A stretch of 64,000 nucleotides of DNA from Stichopus chloronotus (GCA_021234535.1 CM037835.1:8370001-8434000); one strand, 5' to 3'. Positions 24,221 to 37,340 are shown, counted from the stretch's first letter. The notes: generated by a model not told the origin, from the sequence alone. Numbers and translations: made by a program.

Positions 24221-27200
24221 ATATCCAAGTTCCAAACAGAAAACGGCATTGGCAAAAGAAATTGTGAAAACCTATCCATCAACCACAGACACCTACACCT
24301 GGAATGAAAGGCCATGTAAGTGTAACAGCAGTTCGTGAATTCTGAACCAGTTAATGTGAACATTGTGTAATTTTGTACTTGTAAGATGTAATTTTAACGT
24401 AACATGAACAGGTCTGCCTTCATGGTAATTTTTCTTATTGACCTTGGTATTTGTGAATGGACATTCTGTTCACTCAACTCAGCTGCAAGTACGCTATCCA
24501 CTGGTGTCACGTGTAATTGCCAGGTAGTCATGGTTATGATGCTTGGTTGATGAAGTGCAATTCAGGGAGGTGTCATGTTTTTCTACACCCTTCTTTTATG
24601 CAGGAACATTTCTGTAATAATGGTCATGGCTTTATCGAGTACAGGCTGAAGAATATGCGAACAGCACGACCCCAGGAAGAAAAGAGAAGGCAAAACTAAA
24701 ACAGTTGAGCTGCCCAAGGGCTATTCCAGGGAAGCTGTCATCACCACCAAGCTGTAAAGAAGCAGCTCAGAATGACGATGTAGGGGAAAAGGTATGTTTG
24801 TATCAGTTGCTTATTATAATTAGGTGTTTGCAATTATTACCATTGTGTAATACGGCAAAAAGCATTCTCTCTGAATTATTGGGACCACATGGAAGTACCC
24901 TCAGTGTTACATTTTGCAAGCTTAGCCCTCTTGATAACAAGGCGAATAAACATGAATTTGCCGGTGGGGGATTGGTGGGGGGTGAACTGTATTGGGACCA
25001 ACAACATTTCTTGGAGACCAACTCCCATTGACACAGTTGCATAATCCGGGAATCCATAGGCTACTTAACCTCTACACATTTTTTGTGGCATTCGATCCAA
25101 AATTCGGGAACTCGGTAGAAAATTTGGATAATCTTTTTACTTCAAAATTTGTTCATGTCTGGTATTTTGTTACTGAATTGAATACAGTTCTTCAGTTCAG
25201 GGTATACTGAACTGGACTTGAGAAGGACTTTTTGGGGCTCATAGACCGACTGTTGATTCCCGGGGGGGGGGGGGGTCACACACACTCATCTGCTATATTT
25301 TTACCCATGTTAATTAACATGTCCTTCCAGAAACCCTGAGTCATTGATCTGGTCAAGGTTCCATTCACACAGTATCACATTTTGTCAAAATATAGCAAAC
25401 CATACTGTGGCTTGCATATTACACTGACACTGGAAGTGACAGGTTTCTATTTACCTGCTTGAAAGTGATGTGAATTTTTCTTACAGTTTCCTGGAGTGGA
25501 GGCCACGTGAATGTATACAGTATTTTTTGAGGTAGTTTATAATAAAGTGGTATTGAAATTGCCATTTCTGGTAGCGTCTGGAAGTCTTTTCAGCAAAACT
25601 TTTCTATTCATACTGAATCTCAATCATCACTGAGCCTTTAAAAACTCTATGTGCTTGTTTTCAAACTTTAAAGGGGCTCATTGAGATTAGTATCAATCAT
25701 TTTGCGACAAGTTTGAATGAAACCATTCCATGACAACGTTTCTAGTTAGGGTCATTACTCATGTACCAGTTCCTATAGTCAGTGAAATGTGAGAAATTGC
25801 AGTTTTTTGTTGGTAGGAGCTGTTTATGATTAACTCCAAAAGATAAAAGTGACATGGTCACTAATTTGTAATAAATGCTTTCAATCATGAGTTACCCTAT
25901 CATTGCCTTAAGAGTTATGAGTCAGATGTGCAGAATGTATTAGTTTGACCATTTACTAACAAAATGTGAGTAAATCTCAACAGGTTCAAAAAATGTCAAT
26001 TAAAAAAAATATGTATATATAGTGAACCAACTCAATGAGCCCCTCTAAAGGACTCGTATTTACAAGTAAAGACAACGAGAGGTACCACAGTACAGTACCA
26101 CTTTTCTGCAGTCCATACCTTTTCAAATGATTTGCATTTGACGTGTTTCATAGTTTATTTTTATTGTCAATACTACAGGTCAACTGGATGAAATACATGC
26201 CTCCTACGCATGACAATCATGCCAAACAAAGGAAGTATTTGAAAGATACCTTTCAACACAGGAGAGCCATCATTGAGCGTCCCCTATCACTGACAGTAAC
26301 AGATATTTTACAACAATTCCCGAGGTTTCACGATATGCCAGGGTTGGTAAGGAATCATTTTGTCTTGTTTAATTTGAAAAACAGTGTTGTAAAGGGTATG
26401 TAGCAGCCTCCCAATTCAAGGAGTTCCTCGCAACTCTCTGCCCAATATATTTTGGCATAACCCTGTAAGTCTGTACACAGTTGATAACTCCACTTTGGTT
26501 AATATTACTTCAAACAATAGATGTTCATGATTTGCTGGAACAGTCACTTGTGTTCCCAATCCCCTTGGACAATCTAAACTCAGTTCGGACTATTATGGCT
26601 CCGTTTTGGATGCGTTCTCATGGTTTGGTTAAGTAAATTGGAGGACGGGCTAGATTTACCTCAGTAGGTATAATTGTTACAGTCTTGGGTGGGATTAAAA
26701 CCTCTAGTGATCACTTTCCTGATCCTTAGTGTCCTGTAGAGTAGAATCATCCAAAACATTGACAACAAAATTAATTTGTTACAAATGTTACTAAGAAGTT
26801 AAGCACTTGAAGTAGACTTTGTACTGAGAACTCTAATCCTGCTACAGCAAGTAATGTGCTAACAATAATAGTGAATGTTTTTTCGTACCATTTTAGATCA
26901 ACATGGAGTTCCAAATGATGTTTCCTGACAAATGTGATAATTTCCTGACCAGATGGGAAACAAGTTTCACAGAGAAAATCATAGCATTGGGGCAAGCAGA
27001 ATATCCAGCTATAAAGGGTTTGATTGATCATTTCGATGATGGTGACAGTAAGTTCAGTTAATAGCTATTATTAATTAACATAATCATAACACACAATATA
27101 ATATAGGTAAAACTGCACCGATTGTCGTGTTCCTGATTACATTACAAAATGTTGATGCCCTTGTCTGGGGCTACATTGATTAGGCAATATCTTGTTTGTC

Positions 27201-28971
27201 AAAGCAAGAAGTCATAATGTCAGGGGTCAGAGGTAAGGCTTTTCACAAAACTGGTTTTAATTTTAAAGTAGGATCAAACCCAGTTTGGTTCAATTCAGTT
27301 TCAAATGTTTGTACAACTGAAAAAATGGCTGCAAAAATGGACGATTATACTGTTAGACTTTGCTTTCAGGATTTTAGCTGTGTAACACATTCCACTCGTT
27401 CGTGGTGTAAATCCTGCTATCTTTTCAAACAATTGTAAATGGGAATATTGCGACCGTAGCTTCCAGAAAACTTTCGACAATTATTAGAACGCTGCTACAT
27501 CTTGTGCAGTGTACATCTGTACAAGACCCCTGTGCTTTTTGAAAAGCACTAGATTTAAAACGGTAAATTGTGCAATACATTGCGATGTCATTTTTGTGCT
27601 ACTCAATTTGCTGTGTGTGTTTTTCCAAAAGTCAGTACATGTTGTCCCAAAATGGATACATAAATCTGCGCATTAAATGCTTACAATTGCTCGTTTATTC
27701 AATTGTTTGTCCTAGCAAACCACATCTTGGCTCTATCTTCTATTTCAGGTGTAGCACATTTTGGCCTTGGATAAGAGACTTTTGAGGCGTGAAATTTAAC
27801 TTGCCAACTTCCCAAGTTCTGCAAATACAACCATTTTGTGTATTGCTGCAGTTCCAAAGGTTTTACCATTTTTTGGTTTTACCATTTTTGTTTTGTTTTC
27901 AACAGAAAATATTTGTGCTCTTAGCACACTAACATACATGCTGCACAGGTTAGTAAACTTGACTAAAGGGAAAGCTGGAAAATCATCATCATCCAGTCGA
28001 TCTGATGCTATGCAGTATCTGATACAAAATGTTCCTGTAAGAAATCTGCACTATTTAGTTCAAAATTAAGGGATAATGCAGTGTGCCAGATAGAATTATT
28101 GTACCCCTAACATCCCGATCCAGGAATGGCTCCCATCAATCACATGACAATATTTGGTACTTGTTTGCTAAAGTAATGCAGAATGACTCCATGGGTTCAT
28201 GTTAAGTGTCTTTTACAAAACATAATGACAGGCACTTTTGAGTGAATTGGTAGGAGATCTGTTAGATTTTGCTTACTTTGAAAATAAACTTCAGATGACT
28301 GATCTCAACTAATTAAACTTTTAAAGGCATTTTCCAGCGGATTTGCACAAGGATCTCATGAGAAAGTGAAAGAATGAAACATTCCAGAACATACCCTCCA
28401 AGCTGGGGAGCAATACTCCTTTCCTAACTCGAGACATCATTATTGAAGATACCTCCAGCTCTCAGCATGGTCACAGAATGTATACATAAAAAGATGTAAC
28501 AGTTCAAGAAATTTCCCTTGCCAGGAAATTCGAAGTCTTGAGCAAAATTCTCAGAAATTCCATCTAGCCTGACAAAACATTTTGCAGTGGCCAGGTCGAT
28601 TTTTTAATTCTTTGAAAAGCAGTCAGATTCACATATACGGCTTATGTGGCTCATCTACTGTGGTGATTTCTTGATACTAATTGAAAATTGCAGTGTCATT
28701 AGTTAGAAGTCATTACTCTTGTTTCATTTTGTAATTGACAGGAAGGCACAGACGCTGGATCGTATTGCCATTTCAGGTGGAACTAACTGTAGTGGACGCA
28801 TTGGACAGGCTTTTTAAATGCCATTATGTCTTTAATGTTGAATACTGTCCTTGTTTGCAGCAATTCTGAGAATTCATCGGGTCAATGATTTACGAAATAC
28901 TTCCCCCTTGCCAAGCAAAACCACAGGTGCGGGCTCTTGGTGCAGCTATAAGAGTCCCAGCAAAACAGTGA
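24221..28971 (+). pseudogene. SAMD3-like multicopy-family protein, multi-exon, one internal stop
   Basis: Exons seen: 24221-24315 (YPSSKQKTALAKEIVKTYPS), 24524-about 24790 (GYDAW block; one frame problem near 24690), 26179-26346 (RKYLKDTFQHRRAIIERPLS...PRFHDMPGL), 26897-27047 (INMEFQMMFPDKCDNFLTRW), 27906-28036 (STLTYMLHRLVNL), and 28742-28971 (WIVLPFQVELTVVDALDRLF, KCHYVF, EFIGSMIYEILPP). Donors GTAAGT, GTAAGG, GTAAGTT and GTAAGA pair with good acceptors. Phases agree at four junctions, including a split AAA at 27047/27906. The block order matches fish proteins annotated as SAM domain-containing 3-like; the function of that family is unknown to me. TGA at 28867-28869 interrupts the last exon where the family has an aromatic residue. 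The exon between 28036 and 28742 is missing, and the phases across that gap do not match. Confidence 0.7.
25672..26044. mobile_element. TTAA-flanked MITE, AGGGGCTCATTGAG family, copy 1
   Basis: The left end is TTAA|AGGGGCTCATTGAG and the right end is CTCAATGAGCCCCT|CTAA (one base lost from TTAA). It lies inside an intron of the SAMD3-like gene, a nested insertion later than that gene's arrival. Confidence 0.75.
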
Positions 28972-29049
28972 CTCTGGTGCTCGCATTTGTGAAGGTGGCT
29001 GCTGTAGGCCTATCAGTGTTCACTTCTTTCCTTTTTATGTATGTTTAGG

Positions 29050-30300
29050 TCAACACTGAACCTGATCTAAGACTACAGTTCTAAACAATTCCCTTCACAA
29101 ATTTTCTACTGATGCACAGTAAGGCAAATCACACCATGTTCTAATAGTTTTGTATGTAAAATGTTCCTCAATATTTTGTTTTCGTATATGTTGCTCAGTT
29201 CTGTTATCAGGGCTGGAAAATTTTCTGAAGCCCTGTTGCCCCATTTGAATGTTATGATATGTTGGTGCCCAAAACAGCAAACAAAAGATCTTAAAGAGAG
29301 CTAACCTGTTACAAGTAATAAAATAGATGAGGTTACCATCATTCATTTATAGTATCTTTTCATAATAATAATGTAATAATAAGTAATTCTAAGCTTCTTA
29401 AATTAACCCTGAGAAAGTTACCTTTTCAGAAAGTTTTTTTTTTGTTTAAATGGTCAGGTTCAATTTATACATGTACAAAGATTTTGTTGTTGTAGTTAAG
29501 AAATTTCCTATTGTTGTTATTTCTATAATGCTGCTTTTGAATAAACATTTGTCCACATAATACAGTATCCAGTTTCTCTTTATTGATATTTGGTCGTTCT
29601 ATCAAGCTAAAACTAATAAGCCTTTAGAATTTCCCCTCCAGACAAGTTCAATAGGATTACAAAATCGGTTACTCAATGTATGGTAAAGTAATGAACATTT
29701 ACAAACATTCAGACTTAAAATCAAGTAAATAGTAATTAGAAAATCAATCTACAACATGTCAGAGAAGATTAGTCAGTTTTGGCGACTGAATAGTAATCGA
29801 ATAGGGTGAAAATTCTTTATCTAAATGATTGATAATTTCAATCATTTTAGACTGAAAACATGATTGACTGAAAGAAGTCGATCGAAATCAGATTGACACT
29901 TTCAATCTATTAGATTGGTAATATCAGTCTTGAAAACACTCACAGTCAGTCTTTTCAGGATTGATTTTTTTCAGCGAAAATCAGTCTAGGTCGATTGATC
30001 AAAATAAATTTTACAAAATAACGATTATTTAGTATTATAAAAGTAACGCTAATTCAAATTTATGAGGTAACTGTAAATATTGTCCAAGCGAAAAGCAAAC
30101 ATCTTTTGTACCTTCACGAATTAAGTCAGCCTAAACGAATTACTATTGCTACAAGTAAATCACGGTGTTTTCAAATCATCATTTCGTTTCTTCGGAGGTG
30201 ATCAACCTTTCACTTTCAGAAGACTGGTTTCAAAATGCCACAGCTCAGTTCTGATGTTTGGACAAGAAGACTTTCAGATTTAGCGTTCTCAGCGGTCCTA
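29050..30300. other. Non-coding stretch with inverted AATC/GATT words
   Basis: No exon identified. 29740-30010 is dense in GATTGA/TCAATC words in both directions (for example GATTGATAATTTCAATC), like a decayed foldback element. Confidence 0.45.
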
Positions 30301-30309
30301 TTCATTTCG

Positions 30310-30545
30310 TAATTTAGTACCTTAGTTTAACTTACACTCTCATCTGGACTACGCCGATTTCCCAATTCAGTGTCTACGTAGTTAATTGAAGTCACATTTT
30401 CATCTGGACTTCCCATTCAGTTTATTATCATAGTGAGTGCTTGAAGTCACACATTCATCTGAAGTACCCATTTCAGAATTGAGTATCTTAGTGAGTCACT
30501 TAATCATCTGATCTACCCATTTTACATATTTAGTTTCTTAGTGTT
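30310..30545 (+). repeat. Degenerate tandem repeat, ~60-bp period, four units
   Basis: The unit has the form CTTAGT..GAGT.....TGAAGTCACAC.TTCATCTG.A.TACCCATTTCAG. Units begin near 30310, 30370, 30430 and 30480. Confidence 0.6.
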
Positions 30546-30569
30546 CCTCAGTGGAACCAACAATTTAAT

Positions 30570-31060
30570 TCTTTAGTCTCTCTGAAGGTGTCTGTTATAT
30601 GCCATACATCAGATACGTACTAATTTAAACATCCTAACAAGCAAATTAAGTAATACAATATCCTTCAGATTACCCAAGGAAATTTTTATATCCTATTGTG
30701 TCTTCTTCTTTATTGTCAAGATGTATGCGACCACCATGGTAAGTGAAATAAACCGTTGAACGCGTTCAAAATGTCTAAAGTAATTCGCTAGACACTACCT
30801 TTGATAATTGTTATCTCATCGCCCTATAGAGGCTAGATGAGATATTGTAGTCACTTGGCTAGTGAAGCTATATATTGTACTGTGCACCCATTGGAGAATG
30901 GTGGCCATGGAAACGCTTGGAGTGGATGAGTAGCGACACCCCAGGGGTACGCCATGGTAGAGTGACAATGGGTACAGGAGGGTTTTATTGGGTGGTATAA
31001 ATGAAAACGTGTCCGTGTCAATGTGTGTGCTTGTGTACGCGTGTGTGTATGTGCTCTTGT
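30570..31060. other. Stretch containing an 18-nt candidate micro-exon
   Basis: 30721-30738 lies between CTTCTTCTTTATTGTCAAG and GTAAGTG. It reads MYATTM in phase 0 or DVCDHH plus G in phase 1. No neighbours could be joined to it. Nothing else recognised. Confidence 0.25.
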
Positions 31061-31072
31061 ATTGTAGTACTT

Positions 31073-31109
31073 TCCGAGGACCTGAACAAAAGAATTTCAG
31101 GTCCTCGGA
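31073..31109. repeat. Perfect 14-bp hairpin
   Basis: TCCGAGGACCTGAA and TTCAGGTCCTCGGA flank a 9-nt loop. It lies just before the ~155-bp array. Confidence 0.8.
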
Positions 31110-31359
31110 GAAAATTCTATTGAATTTTCAAATCCTCAGAAAAACAACAATAGGGGATTGTATTGTTAAGGTTAGGGTTCAGGAAGAAACTACATTGGAA
31201 ATTCAATGGAGTCCTCATTCTGTATGTAATGTAAAACTGTGTGCGTGTGTGTGCTTCCGGACTTGTTCAAATTGTGGTTTTTGCAGAGTGGTTTGAAAAG
31301 CATATGAGGGATTAAGTTGAAACTTGGTAAGGTTGTACATGATGCACTAGTTGTATGGT

Positions 31360-32080
31360 AAATTGAGTCAAATTTGATGATTTTTTGAGAAAAAAGTCGA
31401 TTTTGCCCCAAAATTGCTATTTCCAGCATATCTTGGGAAGTGTTTGAGCATTTAATGCAAAATTTTGCAAAAACGTATCTGAGGATGGATCTTTCAAGGT
31501 ATATCACTTTTGTAGTAAAGAGAGTGAAATTTGCTGATTTTTTAGAAAAAAAAACCAATTTTGCCCCCAAATTTGTATTTCCAGCATATCTTGAGAACTA
31601 TTAAACCAATTAACTTAAGTTTTTGTAAGTACTTAGCTGAGAACACACTGTTCAACATAATATTACTGTAATGGTAAATCCAGGGCAAATTTGCTGATTT
31701 TTGAGGAAGAAAAAGCCAATTTTGCCCCAACATTTCTATTTCCAGCATATCTTGACATGTAGTTGAGCATTTAATGCAAAAGTATGCAAGGACTGTAATA
31801 TTCAAGGTATGTCATTTCTGTAGTAAAGAGAGTAAAATTTGCTGATTTTTTAGAAAAAAGAAAACAGCCAACTTTCCCCAAAATTTGTATTTCCAGCATA
31901 TCTTGAGAACTATTAGACCAATTAACTTAAAGTTTTGTAAAGACTTACCTGAAAATACATTGTTCAACATTTTATTACTGTAATGGTGAATCCAGTGAAT
32001 TTTTCTGATTTATGAGGGAAAAAATGCCAATTTTCCTCAAATTTGTATCTCCAGCATAAAATTTGTATTTCCAGCACATC
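31360..32080 (+). repeat. Tandem array, ~155-bp period, five units
   Basis: Each unit carries TTTGCTGATTTTTNAGAAAAA, TTTTGCCCCAAAATTTNTATTTCCAG and CATATCTTGAGAACTATTA words. Units start near 31375, 31534, 31689, 31838 and 31996. The array ends with a GTTGGCGATGAGATACGCAA junction that recurs, inverted, at about 41035. Confidence 0.85.
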
Positions 32081-32120
32081 TTGTTGGCGATGAGATACGC
32101 AACTCCGTGGGTTGCCCTCT

Positions 32121-34850
32121 TGTTTCTATTTGTTTTACCCTTATTATCATATACTTTCTTATTTATGTAGACGTTTATCTTTGCAAAGTACAATATGACT
32201 GCTTTCCCTCTTATTATCACAATTATTGATATTGTACATCATCTTATGGTGTATTATCAGCACCTATTGTCTATTGTGCGTAACTCTGTGAATTCATGGT
32301 ACTATTACCAACATTTAAGTAATATCATGAAAGCTAAGTCAGCATTCAGTGAGGAAGCTTTAAGCATACGCGATATATAAGTATACAGAGCATGCAGTTT
32401 TATCGGCGTTCACAATGTCTAAGTACACTATAAATATAAGTCGTACTGAGTAAAAAATATTAGTAACTAGATGGTGACTATGTGTTCGTCGAGCATTTAC
32501 AGCGCATTCTTGACGAGAAATTGAAGTGTACAACATTGCTTGACGAGCAAAAATTTGTCCTAGTAATTGAGGATATTAGTCTTGCAGTGAACAAACATCA
32601 TTCATCCTTGTTTCAGGCAATTCATTATTTCTCATGCATTCCTTCAAGGGACACTCAGAGTTTGTTTTCACAAGTTTCAGTTCCACAATAATTCTGCACC
32701 ACAATCATTCACTGAGTTCTAACTAACAAAAAATGATCTGTCATGATAGTCTAAAGTTGTGATTAGCACTGAGTAGAGATGGTTGTCCTGTTTGCATACA
32801 AACGGAATTTTCTTACCCCGAAAAATATGAAGAAATTCTCTTTCAACAGTAACTAACACCATAATTAGCATTTCCTCACTTGAAAAACCTCTTCAATGTC
32901 TGAGTATTCTAGGGAACAAACAGTTTAGAAAGAAAAACTTAGGCGATTGAACGAAAGGATAATTTGTTCTGTCAAACTCTTATTGTCCCTTTAAGTGGCT
33001 GTACACCTACAGCTGTATGTTATCCACCCTGTTGTGTACTTATTAATGAAAATTTTATATATCCATTAATGAATTATACACCTATGAAATTCTCTTACGC
33101 TCCCTTCACTTTGCAGCAGTGGTTGTGAAAGTGTATATTTCTGAACCTGTGTTCAAAAATTTAAAAGTAAAAAATTTAGCTGAAACTGATTAGGCCAGAG
33201 AGATTGGGAAGTGCCATTTTTGGCTGCAATCTGAGAGGCAGTTTTAGCCAAATTTTTCTCTGTACGCTATGCACTAACCGATGGTGGCACTCTGCTTAGA
33301 TAGTGTGTCATTACTGCTTTCCCCAACACTTCCACACATTGCGTCCCCTCCCCCTCGTGTAAAATATGGAAAAGTCTGTCAAACATTCTAAAGCAATAAT
33401 CAGTGGTTCACTTGTGTGGTGCGGAATAAGGACAGACTTAAGTAAAATATTCCTAATACTGGAAATCGCAGTAGTGGCATTAAATAAAGACTGCACAATT
33501 AACGAGTTTTCTTGCCGAGTTGCATTTTACCAAACCCACCTGAATCCACCTGTAACTACATGTCCTCCGTTCTCATAAAAAGAATATAATGAATATAACA
33601 CACTATCAATTATAAAACATTGTACATGTTCAAGTTCTCCTGATCTTCTCAAAGGTGCCAACCCCCCCCCCCCACCACTTCATCATCACTAAGGCTTAAA
33701 AGTTGTACAACATTCTAGCTCATTGCTTATTATTTCCATCTCTACTATCCAGCCATTGGTAACAGATTTACCCTCCGTCACCTATTCTTCTGTAATCTCG
33801 TGTTATATACTGTTCTTTCACTTTCGTTAGGATTAAAATTTGGACTTGGCTCCGTCCACCTTCTTTGTAGTCAGTTATGTCAACTCAGTTACGTCAGTCG
33901 GGAATCTGTGGTGGAGACTAACCATTGGAGACGAGGACCTTGGAAGACATTTTACCCATTTTATCCGATTTTAAGTCAACTCTTGCAACAGTTTTTTGTT
34001 ATATTCGCCTTCGTTGTTGGATATTGAACCCTCCTCCGTTCATTGCCAAAACTTACGAAGTTTATTTGTATGACTACAACTGCTGTATTTACCCTTGTAA
34101 AGGTAAATAAAGCTAGATAGATATCAAATTCACTTCCTAAATTTAGATACATTGAGTAATTGCCTCTGTATTATGAATTTTCTAATGAAACTTCTAATCA
34201 TCACTACGTCACACAAATACAGAGGAATTATTACTATGTACGTCCATTTGCTTATGATTTGTATCAATAGATTCATTCATGTATCAACGCCTTCTCAAAG
34301 TTCAATTTTGCGCTTTCCTGATGTTACCATTGTAACATTAAGTAAAATCTTATAAGCTTTTTTTTCACATGATACTTTTATTCGCCCAATGGCTTGGTTT
34401 CGGAAAGATATTTCGAATCGCTGCTAGTAGCCCTTCATTCTAATCGATAGAATGTTATATTTTTGTGTCTTCATTATGTAAACAAAATGAACACAAAATA
34501 ATCTAAGAAAAACGTCCATAATTTTACAGATAAAGCATATTTCCATTATCCAAATCTGCCTGTGCATTCATGCTACTTTTTTATCAAAAATTGTATTAGG
34601 GACAAGTATCAATAAAGTAAAATGTTTCACATGAAGTTTCACATTTAAGTTTCATATGTTTAACATATTTCACAAAAAAAAAAAACTACCAGTATGTCAG
34701 ATTTCATCCTCATCGAGTGTCCCACTCCATCGTTGTTGGCATGAAGGTCCACTTTCAGTTGTTTTGCAACTAAATTTACTATTTTTTTTTAAACTTGTCA
34801 AGTTTCCTTCACTACCCCAGAGGACTCCACCTGTGAACATTGAAGAGTGA
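32121..34850. other. Non-coding stretch
   Basis: No gene identified. There is a C run at 33662-33673, a dispersed-repeat word GATGGTGGCACTCTGCTTAG at 33281, and a possible retroelement tail ending AAATAAAGCTAGATAGATA at about 34120. Confidence 0.45.
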
Positions 34851-34859
34851 TTAATTACG

Positions 34860-35065
34860 CTTAGGATTCAATTTCTTTTGGAATCTCGCGACCAGCCCCT
34901 TGCATGTTCGTACTTATTCATACATGTTCACAGCCAGCACAAGTCAGGGTCAAAGATTTAAATGTAAAACTTAAACTGTTAATGCTAGTTTTAACATTGT
35001 CATGTGGTTGTGCCCTTCGAAATCTACACAACTGTATCGAGTTTAGCTCAATGTTTAATTAGTTT
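34860..35065. mobile_element. Truncated copy of the AGGGGCTCATTGAG MITE
   Basis: It shares with 38992-39359 the ordered words CGACCAG (GTGACCAG), TCATGTT.GTACTT, ..CACAAGTNAGGGTCAAA..TT and CCCTTC.AAATC...AACT. The ends are decayed. Confidence 0.5.
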
Positions 35066-35586
35066 ATGACAATATACCTCACCTATAGCAATAGAAACGT
35101 TTGCAGTTCGTTCTCATGTTTGTGGGGGATTACTTAGATGAGCAATTTGTGTATGATAACTAACCAGAAAATCATGAAAGTGAAATTACGAAGATTCGTT
35201 TGAGTAATCAAGACATCACTTACAACATATTGTGTCTCCCCACCGATTGGATGCGTCATAGCACTGTGCCGGCTTGTAAGCTTACACTTCACTTGGACGA
35301 GACACAGAGATCGAAACAAAGGATTATCCTGAAATTCAATCGCTGTTAAGTGATCTTTTGGATTGTTTAAAGTGTCATAAAAATGACGTGTTCAAGTGAA
35401 TTGGGAGCAAAATATATTGGCCCTGAAGGGCAACATCTGTCTTTTGCAACCATCCCTAGTCTTGCCAACACCTGTATCCGTTGTTATCATCTTTATACTG
35501 CCCAACTGTACCCTCTAAACGTCACAATTCCTATTCATCACCAAATTCCATGCCCATTAACAGTGAAATTAAAGTGAATAGGGGTT

Positions 35587-35587
<1 letters not shown>

Positions 35588-35622
<35 letters not shown>
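35588..35622. repeat. (GA)n microsatellite
   Basis: An uninterrupted GA dinucleotide run of 35 bp. Confidence 0.95.
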
Positions 35623-35625
<3 letters not shown>

Positions 35626-35629
35626 ATAT

Positions 35630-36640
35630 CGCATTACGAGAATATAGTACGAGCCATCACCTTATCTTTCTAACATGATAATTCAAACAATTATGCAGGC
35701 CTCTTTAAAGAAATCGTTTCATTTCTTTGTGTACCCATCACATCCGGCCTCCTCCCCACGTGCGACAAGAGATTTTTCTTATTTGTTCCCTATACGAACC
35801 CAGCAGCCATCCACCATGCACAGCACAAAATTTAGACCCTACTTTTTACACAAAACAAAATGTGCCCACGGAAAGATGTGGAATTTCCCCTTGGGCCCAC
35901 TATGTTACAAGGTTGCAACTTCCATTATATGCAAGCGACCCTTGTGAGCTAAAAGAACATCGCCCGTTTTCAGTTTGTTCGGAAATTTACTGCAGATGAC
36001 AACATGAGCTTTTACTAGCACCAAAATTGCGAAGTTTAATTGACACAATCGCCTATCATCAACAATTTAGGATACAGCGTTTTACTGTACATTCTGTATG
36101 TATTGCATCTAGCCTATGCACATACGAGTTAGTCGCCGCAAGTCGCCAACTCGCCATGGTCCGTGTCCCGTAAATAATCCGTACGTGCACGTGTATGTGG
36201 GGACGGAACTGATTCGTATTATATTTGCCGAGTATCTGACTTATTTACGAAATTTAATGGTACAAAACTGATACCAGTGGATATGAGATGACATTTTCCT
36301 TCCATTTTGATAATAACTGAGTAGTTTTACAACGTCTCGATGTAACAACAGATAATTTTACGAGATGTTTGAAACACATTTGTAGACCTTTCATATGGTG
36401 TCAAAATTCCAACTTTTACACTTGCTTGCTTGCCGAAATCGCCATGAACAGTAGTTTTTGTGTATTAGCAAATATATTTCATGATTTCAATCTTTTGATA
36501 GTTTCTAAATGATGATGTATTATGCTTGAAAAATCACCTTTTTTAGTTCATTCGCATTAAAAAACCCAATGACGTCACGAAACGTCATGTATAAAATGAA
36601 AGAGAAGGAAGCTCTTTTTGCGTGGTTGCGGATGGACTGA
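35630..36640. other. Non-coding stretch
   Basis: No exon recognised. 36540-36620 shares words with the 18119-18679 MITE (AAGGAAGCTCTTTTT inverted), so it may be part of that family. Confidence 0.4.
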
Positions 36641-36644
36641 GTTA

Positions 36645-37340
36645 CACGTGACATTTCGGACGAGGTCCAACAAAATGGTGGAGAGCTCAGCCGACAGATG
36701 ACGGCCACAGCACTACGTCAAATGTGATTACGTAATCAGCATACGACACGAAATTAATTTTATCGTTTTTGACTGGATTTCCAGCAACTCGGGGTCTATC
36801 AAATACAAGTCACCGCAAAACAGGGAATTTAAATTAGAGTCGGACCCTAATAATCGGCAGTGGAATGAAAATGACAGACAGCAATTGAAAATATATCACA
36901 GTTGTTTATAGATGACATTTCGAACGAGGTCAAGCGAAATGGTCAGTGAAACGCTCACACGACGGATGACGCCCCCCCCGGCACTACGTAACATGTGATT
37001 ACGTAATCAGCATATGACACGAAATTAATTTTATCCTTTTCGGCTCGATTTCTACCAACTCGGATTCTATCAATCGCAAGTCACCCCAAAACGGTGAGTT
37101 AAAATTAAAGCGGGACCCTGCTTATGAATGGCTGAATAAAAAAATGACGGAAAATCATTAAAACCTATCATATTTGCACATCAAATTTCGGAATAGGTCC
37201 AACAAAATGATTAAGATTTTAGCCGACGGATGACCCCCCCGGCACTACATCACATGTGATTACGTAAACAGCAGATGACGTTAAATTAATTTTACCGTTT
37301 TTGGCACGATTTTCACCAACGTGGCGCCTATTAATTACAG
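36645..37340 (+). repeat. Satellite-like tandem repeat, ~265-275-bp period
   Basis: Three units start near 36650, 36913 and 37187. Each carries GACATTTCGGACGAGGTCCAAC-like text, GGCACTACGTCACATG, TGATTACGTAATCA (a perfect 14-bp palindrome in units 1 and 2, TGATTACGTAAACA in unit 3) and a GAAATTAATTTTAT tract. The third unit runs into a G run at 37382-37393. Confidence 0.85.

Larger units (their letters stand above)
21047..28971 (+). mobile_element. Two-protein DNA transposon remnant (EnSpm/CACTA-like)
   Basis: A zinc-finger transposase-like gene (21047-23390) is followed, in the same orientation and only ~0.8 kb later, by a multi-exon gene of the SAMD3-like multicopy family (24221-28971). 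I infer they are the two products of one element, as in CACTA elements, which encode a transposase and a second protein. Terminal inverted repeats could not be fixed, so the true borders are unknown. A solo terminus starting CACTGCAAAAACTG at 57966 shows that a CACTG-type family exists in this genome. Confidence 0.55.

Noticed and set aside
33800..34110. Open frames with aromatic-rich text ending near AAATAAAGCTAG
   Set aside because: Perhaps a retroelement tail, but no recognisable reverse-transcriptase block, so not called.
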